A stretch of DNA of 64,000 nt. Origin: Camellia lanceoleosa. Lineage: Eukaryota > Streptophyta > Magnoliopsida > Ericales > Theaceae. The stretch spans positions 120,402,021-120,466,020 of the forward strand of contig CM045767.1 in assembly GCA_025200525.1 (NCBI GenBank), written 5' to 3'. Below the pieces are notes generated by a model. That model saw only the letters and a list, made by a program, of their open reading frames with translations. It had not been told where the DNA came from and did not search any database. This document shows, one piece after another, positions 56,960 to 64,000 of this stretch (position 1 is the first letter of the stretch; each line of letters begins with the position of its first letter). The position numbers and the translations under genes are program-made.

Positions 56960-57045
56960 CAGAATAAACAAATAAACTCGTGGGAGAGAAAGTTTGGGAG
57001 AGAGGGGGACGGTTGGCGGCTGAAACCTAACTTTGGAGGGAGAAC

Positions 57046-57360
57046 ATTCACATTAGATCTGAATTTTCAGTTTTGGGTTTTTCTTCACGGACCTTGTTGG
57101 ATTGAATTGGAAGTTCTTTGAACCTGATCAAGTTTGTTGGTTTATCAAAGTTGTTTGAGTAAATGTATTTTTTAGTTGTTTTTATTTCTTTCAATTGGGT
57201 TTAGTGGGTTTTAGTCACATAAGATCTGAATTTTCTCTTTTGGGTTGTTTTCTTCACGGGCATAGTTGGACTGAATTGGAAGTTCTTTGAACCTGACCAA
57301 GTGGGTTGGTTGATCAAGTTGTGTTTGTGTAAATGAGGGTTTAGTGGTTTTTATTTATTT
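57046..57360 (+). repeat. Tandem duplication in the 5' leader of the kinase gene
   Basis: Two copies with a period of about 168 bp: agatctgaattttcag, gaattggaagttctttgaac and ctgatcaagt at 57055-57145 recur at 57222-57312 as agatctgaattttctc, the same gaattggaagttctttgaac, and ctgaccaagt. It lies in the presumed untranslated leader. Confidence 0.8.
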
Positions 57361-57417
57361 CAATTTGAATCTGTATAGAGCAGAGTTTGTGAGAAATTTT
57401 GAAGCTCTGTTTCTTCC

Positions 57418-60400
57418 ATGGGGCTTTGCTGGAGCAATCTAATCAAAGATGATAGCCCATTTCATACAGGTACTTTGTGTATAATAACTGTGTATTTGTG
57501 GATGCATATGTTTTTGGTACATTGGGATTTAATTACTTTTTCACTACTGTTTGCTATGTTTCGGGTTTTATTTTGCTCTAATTATTTGGTTCTGTTTTTG
57601 GTTTCATTGATTATATTTCTTCGTTTTTCAGAAATAAAACAGTGTAAAGTTCAAAAGAACCCATCATTTTTTTTTTTCCTTCATGGTTTTCAATTTTGTA
57701 CAAAAACAATTTTCCTCTGTTTGATGTTTCCTAAAAGTGGGTTCCCAAAATTGTTTTCTGAAATAGTTGCCAAACAAGTTCATCGATTCTTCAAATTTTT
57801 GTAATGTTGTTTATAGCTTCTGAAAAATCAAACATTCGGTCAAAGCAAGGCATTTAATTACTCCTATATTAAACTTTAATTCAATGAGCTTCTGTATTTG
57901 GGTTTTAAATTATGAAAATCAACATACAAAAAAATGGAAAAAAAAAGCTATTTAAAAAATTGATTATATTTTTCCTAATTGAGGAAAAGAGAAGAAATGT
58001 TCTAGTTTTTATTTTTTGTGTTTTCATAAACAAGGTAATGAATATTCAAAACAGCCTATCATTTTCATATTGATTTTATGTGCAAAAAGAGGATTAGATT
58101 CGAGAAGAACCTTTTTTTTGTGTGTTTCCAAAACTGTTTTTGAAAATAGTTGGCCAAACTAATTTGATAATTTGATTAATTCTCCAAATTTTTGATATAG
58201 TTTCTGGGAAATCAAACACTTGGCCTGACTAAACCATATAATTATATTATCATTGATTCAATGGGCTCCTCAGCTATGAAAATCAACAAACCCAAAAAAT
58301 GATCACCCCTAAAAAAAAAAAAAAAGATTTGAAAAATTGAATTTTCAATAACTGGAGTTTGCTTTGTTTATGCCATTTCAAACTGGTGTTTCTTCAGGGG
58401 GGGTTCTACTGAAACCTTAATACATGATGGTTACTTTTGTGTTGATACCACAATTTGATGTTTAATGGTGTTGATTGAGTCTGGTAATTCTTGTCTTTAT
58501 AAACATAATAGCATTTGGTTTGTCTAGGAGTGAATTCGAAGAATCAGGTCAGAGATGGAAACGATCTGAGCAATTTGAGTGGCAAGTCAGCTAACAGACC
58601 CCCGACACCTCGGAATGAGGATGAGATCTTGGAGTCCTCCAACTTAAAGAGCTTCACGTTCTGCGAACTGAAAATGGCTACCAGAAACTTTCGTCCGGAT
58701 AGCGTATTAGGAGAAGGTGGATTTGGTTCTGTTTTTAAGGGGTGGATTGATGTGCATTCACTTATGGCTGCAAAGCCCGGGACTGGATTGGTGATTGCTG
58801 TGAAGAAGCTTAATCAAGAAGGTTATCAGGGCCACAAGGAATGGTTGGTGAGTTTCGCCCTCTTAAAACTCCTTGTGTCAGGTGGATGTAGAAGAGTATT
58901 TCTAAAATGGGCAAATTTTAATTTAATTCTCACTTTTGTCACAGGATAGACTAGTAAAATTAAAAAAATCAAATAGATGTTGCCACTATGGTCATTTCCT
59001 AACAATTTAAGCTCTTGAGCCAATTGCTGATCTAATATCATCTCAGAGCTTTGGTTCTGATAGGTCTAGGGTTCAAGTTTTTCTATTTGCATTCGATCCC
59101 CATTTGGTATGTTTGTTTTTTTGTTTGTTTGAACTCTGCGTGGCTATTTGCTATGTTACATAGACTCTGGTATGGGTTTTAGATATAGGTACGCTTCTAA
59201 CTATAGGATTAATCTAAATCTTATGTCAAGGTCACCTAAACACGGCTATATTTCATAGTTCTTCAAGATTTTTTTTAGTATTGTAAGGCTAAAATGTTGT
59301 TTTAAAACTAAAATATAGCATTTTGTGTATAAAATGGAAGTTTTATGCATTGTTATATAATAAATTCGACTACTTATACATACTTGTTGGGTGTATTTCC
59401 AACTAGGCATAGATGGGGCTGCATGTGAGGAAGGTTGTTAGATAACTTGATATACGATGTTGAACCCCTTTACTACAGCTTAAGTTTTTGAGACATTTGT
59501 GATCTAATAGTTTGTAGTTCTATTTGTCGTTCACTTGTTCTGATAAATTATGTCTTTGCAAAGCTGTGGTGTCCAAAAGATTTCAGATCCATCTGAAACA
59601 GCCAATTTTACGTTACTTCTTTTGGATATACAGGCAGAAATCAACTATCTTGGGCAGCTTCATCATCCGAATCTCGTGAAATTGATTGGTTACTGTTTAG
59701 AGGATGACCATAGGCTTTTGGTGTATGAGTTCATGCCCAAAGGCAGCATGGAGAACCACTTATTCAGGAGTAAGTTCTTTGTTACATTCTATAAACTTCC
59801 ATTTACACTTCAATCTCTGGGAAATTTGTAATTGACATATCATAGTATTGTTGGAACAGGAGGGACTCATTTCCAGCCACTTTCTTGGAGCAAGCGTATG
59901 AAAGTCGCTCTTGGTGCAGCAAAGGGACTTGCCTTTCTTCACAGTGCTGAGACAAAAGTTATATATCGGGACTTCAAAACATCTAATATTCTTCTCGACT
60001 CAGTACGTAGCTCAAGATTGGATCTATGGGTTGCATTTCAGTAATTTGGTTGAATTATGCACTTTTTTAACTTCTTGCTGACTTATTTTCTACTCTGCCG
60101 TCTTTTTCGTTTTCACAGAATTACAATGCAAAACTATCTGATTTTGGGTTGGCTAGGGATGGGCCAACTGGTGATAAGAGCCATGTGTCCACTAGGGTCA
60201 TGGGAACCTTTGGATATGCTGCACCGGAGTATCTATCCACAGGTATATTTTCATGTGTAGTTTCTTCCATAAATTCATTGAGCTGTGTAAACTTACTAGT
60301 TTCCATTAAAATTTCTTTTCTTCAATAAGAATTGATGTTTGGTAGTCATTTTCAGAGTTAATGTTCCAAAAATTCATAAATTAAATCCCAACATGAAAAT

Positions 60401-61575
60401 AAAACAAAAATCACATTTAAAAAATTCTAATTTCAGTCTTTCAAACTAACTCGCCTCATATCATTAAGATTAGACATGTCAAACAGACTAGATTTTATAT
60501 GAATATGACCCAACCCGACACGAAATCTGAATCCATTATCTTGTGTTTAGTTGAGGGATTTGGGAAGCGATTTGGAAAAAGAAAGGGAAAAGGTGTATGA
60601 AACTATGTGAAATGCAGGTATATTTTATTCATATTTCACTTTACTTTTCCCTTTTCATTTTCCTTTTCAAGTCTCTTTTCAAATCCCCCAACCAAACACA
60701 ATGTTAATGATTATCCAATCTGATAATCCGATAAAATACAAATTATATCAGAGCTATTATGGTTGGATCAGATTCTGATATATTCGATCCAATTTTTGTA
60801 CTTCAATTTTTATATGTATATATAGGACTATCATTATATTTTAAAAATAACATGCAACAACAACAAAATTTAAGAAGGTGAAATTCGAATAAAAAAATAG
60901 TCTCACAATGAATCTGGTCGGCATCAGATTTTGGATGGGATACCTAGATAAACCGAATTCAAATTTGGATGGTCTTTTATCCAATTTTTCATAATCGGAT
61001 TGGATTTGGATTACATCAGATCCCATCCGAATTTGGTCTGTTGACAGGCCTAATTTAGATGGTCTTCCCATGGACCATGATTGACGGAAGTGTCAGCTCT
61101 AACTCTTCATATGCCTGGTTTTCTTGATTCATCTTATTAACATCAGTTACTCGTAATTTTTGGGATATTATTAGTCACTGCACTTTGCAATGTATTACTA
61201 GTTCAACGACAAAAAAGCCATATATCATTTGTTCTGATCATTCATTCCATCTTTCTCTGTGAAGGTCACTTAACTGCCATGAGCGATGTATACAGCTTTG
61301 GAGTTGTTCTTTTAGAGATGTTAACTGGCAAACGAGCAATAGACAAGAACCGTCCACAAGGACAGCAAAGCTTGGTGGAGTGGGCAAAGCCATATCTGGC
61401 CCATAAACGTAAAATTTTACGCATTTTGGATGTTCGTATTGAAGGCCAGTATTTACTGAGTCAAGCCCTAAAGGCAAGTAACCTCGCGCTTCAATGTCTC
61501 TCCGTGGAACCGAAGACTAGGCCAATCATGGATGAGGTGGTAACAGCTTTAGAACAGCTTCAAGACTCAAAGTGA
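57418..61575 (+). CDS. Receptor-like cytoplasmic kinase, RLCK-VII, PBL9/PBL10 (APK1)-like, six exons
   Basis: Exons: 57418-57469, 58528-58847, 59634-59769, 59860-60002, 60119-60242, 61265-61575; all introns are GT-AG and phases agree, giving 361 residues. N-terminal MGLCWS has Gly2, Cys4 and Ser6, the pattern for myristoylation and palmitoylation, so it should sit at the plasma membrane. Kinase motifs in order: glycine loop [17 protein letters not shown] lysine, [17 protein letters not shown] with the C-helix Glu, catalytic [14 protein letters not shown] (an RD kinase), DFGLARDGP, activation segment [19 protein letters not shown] and [16 protein letters not shown]. Members of the family phosphorylate Ser/Thr and relay immune or developmental signals from surface receptors. 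Nothing is broken. The protein ends shortly after the kinase domain ([12 protein letters not shown]), lacking the long tail of APK1A. Intron 5 (1022 bp), intron 1 (1058 bp) and intron 2 (786 bp) carry repeat insertions. No neighbour gene informs its role. Exact orthology to a named PBL is not certain. Confidence 0.93.
57660..58345 (+). repeat. Diverged tandem duplication within intron 1 of the kinase gene
   Basis: Two blocks of about 290 bp, about 400 bp apart. Shared words: ttcaaatttttgtaatgtt/ctccaaatttttgatatag, tctgaaaaatcaaacattcgg/tctgggaaatcaaacacttgg and attatgaaaatcaacatac/agctatgaaaatcaacaaac. Confidence 0.7.
58920..59530 (+). repeat. Repeat fragments in intron 2 of the kinase gene
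   Basis: Two partly similar pieces: ttaagctcttgagccaattg plus ctgatctaatatcatc (about 58995-59045) and cttaagtttttgagacattt plus gtgatctaatag (about 59480-59512), with 'ctctgataggtctagggttcaag'-like wording between. It resembles a dispersed plant retroelement fragment containing a tRNA-like 'ggttcaagt' box. The class is not certain. Confidence 0.4.
60541..60701. mobile_element. Short foldback MITE in intron 5 of the kinase gene
   Basis: Left ttgtgtttagttgagggatt and right aatcccccaaccaaacacaa are inverted partners; about 161 bp. No exact target duplication seen. Confidence 0.6.
60702..61070. repeat. GGAT-rich degenerate repeat in intron 5
   Basis: Words such as tggatcagattctgatatat, atcggattggatttggatta and atcagatcccatccgaattt recur in partly inverted order, as in dispersed plant repeats of the 'cggatc' type. 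No gene. Confidence 0.4.
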
Positions 61576-63050
61576 TGTGGTGAAAGGCGCACAAAAACGA
61601 GCACAGGTCTATATGTATAAATTAACTTTTATTCTTTTGGGTGCTGGGGGAGTGAATGTAGCAACAGTTTTTCTCTCCTGATTTCAGGAATTCGGGCATG
61701 TTCTATACATACACCTATGTTTTGTTAAGCCAGTGTATAGTTTCATTTTATTTATTTATTTATTTTATTCCTAGGGTTTGATGTATTTAATATCTCTCTA
61801 CTTTTGATGCGTGGTGGTAACATTTGGAATGATGGAGCATTAATGAATGTTGATGATATCAGTAAATGAATGGTCTATAAGGGAACTAGGTAATGGCGAG
61901 TTGGACAATATGATGATGAAATGAGTTGGATTTCCTTCTACGATGTACGTCTTGAGCAGGCACTTTTATGGGCAGCCGACTTTACTGTTGCACATGCCGA
62001 TCAGACCGCTCGCCAAACCTAGTATGCTTGGTCGAATTTTGGGCTAAACTGTTGGTCGCGAGTTGGCCTTGGCCTGAAGACTGGGCCATCTTGACCGGCT
62101 GGGTTCATGTTACTTGTGTATTCATCAAATTGCAAAATTAATGTTCTTACTGCTTGGAAAGCATGGATTTTGATTTTTGGAGAAGGAAAAGAATTGGGTT
62201 TTCTTTGTAAATGCTTTTCCCTTCTAGTCCAAGTACACTGTTTTGAAATGGAAGGTATTGTTGCCAAGTGTTGGTTTGGCTCTTGTCAAAGCCGTGTAAA
62301 GACAGCTGTATATTGTGTATGTTTTCAAACGATGCTTTTGACCCACAAAGGGATTGATACACTTTTGTTTTTTCTGTTTTTCTTACAAGGAACTTGCAAA
62401 AACATATCTTTATGTTTGTGTTGTGGAATTATGTGGGATTGGATAAATATAATGCTAGGACAAGTAATCCCAGCAAAGCATGCATATCCTAGTTTTGTGT
62501 TGGATGCAAGATTGGATACAATTACAAACTAAATTACTAATTATATTTTATTAGTTGCACACATATTACATATTAAATTACAAATTATTTTTCTATAAGT
62601 TGCACACACGTATGAGTGGCTGGTAAAATAGTTAGTAATTTATTGGTTTCCTTGTGGAGAGAGTGAATATTATGGGTCTAAAAAATATTATCAATTTGTC
62701 AAGCTACACCAATCTATACAAGTTGGGTTAGGCAACTTAGATGATAAAAATTGGTGGATTGATTAGCTTTTTGTTTAAAATTTATTAACTTGCCTACTAC
62801 AAACTGATTTAAAATTATATTGCATTTGCTCACACATTATTTCTGTTGATATTTTTTCATAAAAATAGAAAAAATATATATAAAATAAATTAAATAAAAA
62901 TGACAAAACAATTATTATTATTATTATTATTTATTATTAAAGAATGAAATATACAATAAACTATTAAACTAAAAAAAACACAAGAATGAACTAAATTATA
63001 CCATGGAACATATTAAAAGATGGATTTAAATGGACATATAAAATAATATA
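61576..63050. other. 3' flank of the kinase gene, AT-rich
   Basis: The first about 200 bp should hold the 3' untranslated region; atgtatttaatatctc near 61780 is a plausible polyadenylation area. The 141-codon ORF at 62107-62532 lacks any domain. (ATT)n lies at about 62911-62938. Confidence 0.4.
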
Positions 63051-64000
63051 TGAGAAATTATTTAAATTTAAAACTTTGAAGAACAAAAGATAAAGGATGC
63101 AAACCGAAACCTGTGTGATACCATAGTTTTCTTAAAACAAATTTATCGCCTCCCGGTGGATGTTGGAGGAACGCCGACATTTGTCTTCTAGGATACGACA
63201 GTCGAAACCAGCTAATGCAGAAGCACCTTCTGAATAGCTTCGGCGAACTTGACAATGGTTGCACTCTCTCTAACAAGAACCAAAGAAAGGGCTAGCAAAA
63301 GAAGATAGGAAAATTTTTCTTTGGTGTAAAATAAATATCTCCAACTTTTTATCTCAAAATACCATCTCCATTTTCATCAAAAATCTCTCTAAAAAACTTC
63401 TTTTCAAGTTGGAGGGAAAATGCCTCTATTTATCGAAGTAGGGAAATCCCTAGCCATGAAGGCTATACATCAATAGGGACATCAAATGTCATTAACCAAG
63501 GCTATCAACTCTAGCCATTAGAGCTAGAGTTACAAAGGTTGAAAACCTATGGCCACTAATATGGTTATCAACTCCATTATCAAAAGATGAAAGTTACAAA
63601 GCTCTAAACCTTCTATGTGCTTAATATATACAAATAAATATGTATATAATGATATTTAAATAAACCAATTAGACGGGTCACAAAATGGATACTAATGTTG
63701 GGCCATAACCTGATCCAAACCCAATTCTCAAATACATGCACAAGTTAAACCCAACACAGCATAACTTAGCCCAAGCTTAAGATTAAGTTCAAGTCTAAGT
63801 CCATGACTAAACCCAACACATGCACAAGCACAAGTACAAGTCTAGACCCAGTCCAAACTAAGACTAAGTATAAATTTAAGCCCAACTTTATTGATGCCCA
63901 TTTTATGAAACAATTCTCATTCACAACTCAATGGTTTCGGCTCATTATTTTTATATTGTAATCTTCTCAATTGAGAGAATACAATACCACTCAGACTCAC
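63051..64000. other. Unresolved repeat-like sequence, possibly LTR or transposon edge
   Basis: Less AT-rich than its surroundings (63110-63300), then a stretch (63680-63900) with many short words cccaacac, acaagcacaagtacaagt and taagcccaa. It may be part of a retrotransposon LTR extending beyond the window. No partner, terminus or coding domain is visible here. Confidence 0.3.

Noticed and set aside
56692..56967. 91-codon ORF upstream of the kinase
   Set aside because: It covers the candidate TATA box and ends in a lysine-rich A-run; better explained as promoter sequence.
62107..62532. 141-codon plus-strand ORF downstream of the kinase
   Set aside because: No domain, no conserved composition, lies in the 3' flank, and an overlapping minus-strand ORF is equally open.

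Overview
The window reads as nuclear DNA of a flowering plant, probably a eudicot. It is very AT-rich, has almost no dense coding, carries plant-type introns in one kinase gene, and is dominated by plant transposon families (Ty3/Tat-type retrotransposon, Mutator-like elements, MITEs, solo LTRs). I cannot name the species.

Layout. 1-17.8 kb: AT-rich intergenic DNA with minisatellites, a MULE-type hairpin MITE (1867-2284), a solo LTR with unusual TG...TATA ends (3687-5884), a terminal-inverted-repeat element holding a long CCACCA-type tract (about 6941-8008), and several small foldback elements. 17.7-46.5 kb: a nested transposon stack built on a tandem duplication of about 1.45 kb. The left duplicate is split by a large Mutator-like element (17857-41318), which is itself split by a 15.3 kb Ty3/Tat-type LTR retrotransposon (23154-38434, exact CCTAC target duplication) and a second solo LTR (39029-41054). 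The right duplicate is split by a third solo LTR of the same family in the opposite orientation (43574-46023, exact GTCAG duplication). Each duplicate preserves the empty site for the insertion in the other, so the order of events can be read directly. 46.5-56.9 kb: AT-rich intergenic DNA with more MITEs, an exact-TSD hairpin MITE (53775-54174) and three minisatellites. 56.9-61.6 kb: the one clear host gene, a six-exon receptor-like cytoplasmic kinase of the PBL/APK1 group (RLCK-VII) with its promoter and a duplicated leader. 61.6-64 kb: 3' flank and an unresolved repeat-like sequence.

How the parts work together. The Mutator-like element encodes a MULE transposase on the minus strand (PB1-like region, MULE DNA-binding region, DDE core, SWIM finger, CCHC knuckle, basic tail) and, convergently, a small GRF zinc-finger/transmembrane protein on the plus strand. 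The transposase is broken by frameshifts and stops; the small protein is intact. The Ty3 element has gag-protease-RT-RNase H-second RNase H-integrase on the plus strand, all decayed. Downstream of pol it carries two minus-strand (antisense) genes: one encodes a plant mobile domain (PMD) protein and the other an unrecognised Ser/Pro/acidic protein whose two ORFs remain open. This antisense pair inside a Tat-type element is the most interesting system here.

All calls come from reading the sequence; no database search was run. Gene boundaries in decayed elements are approximate.
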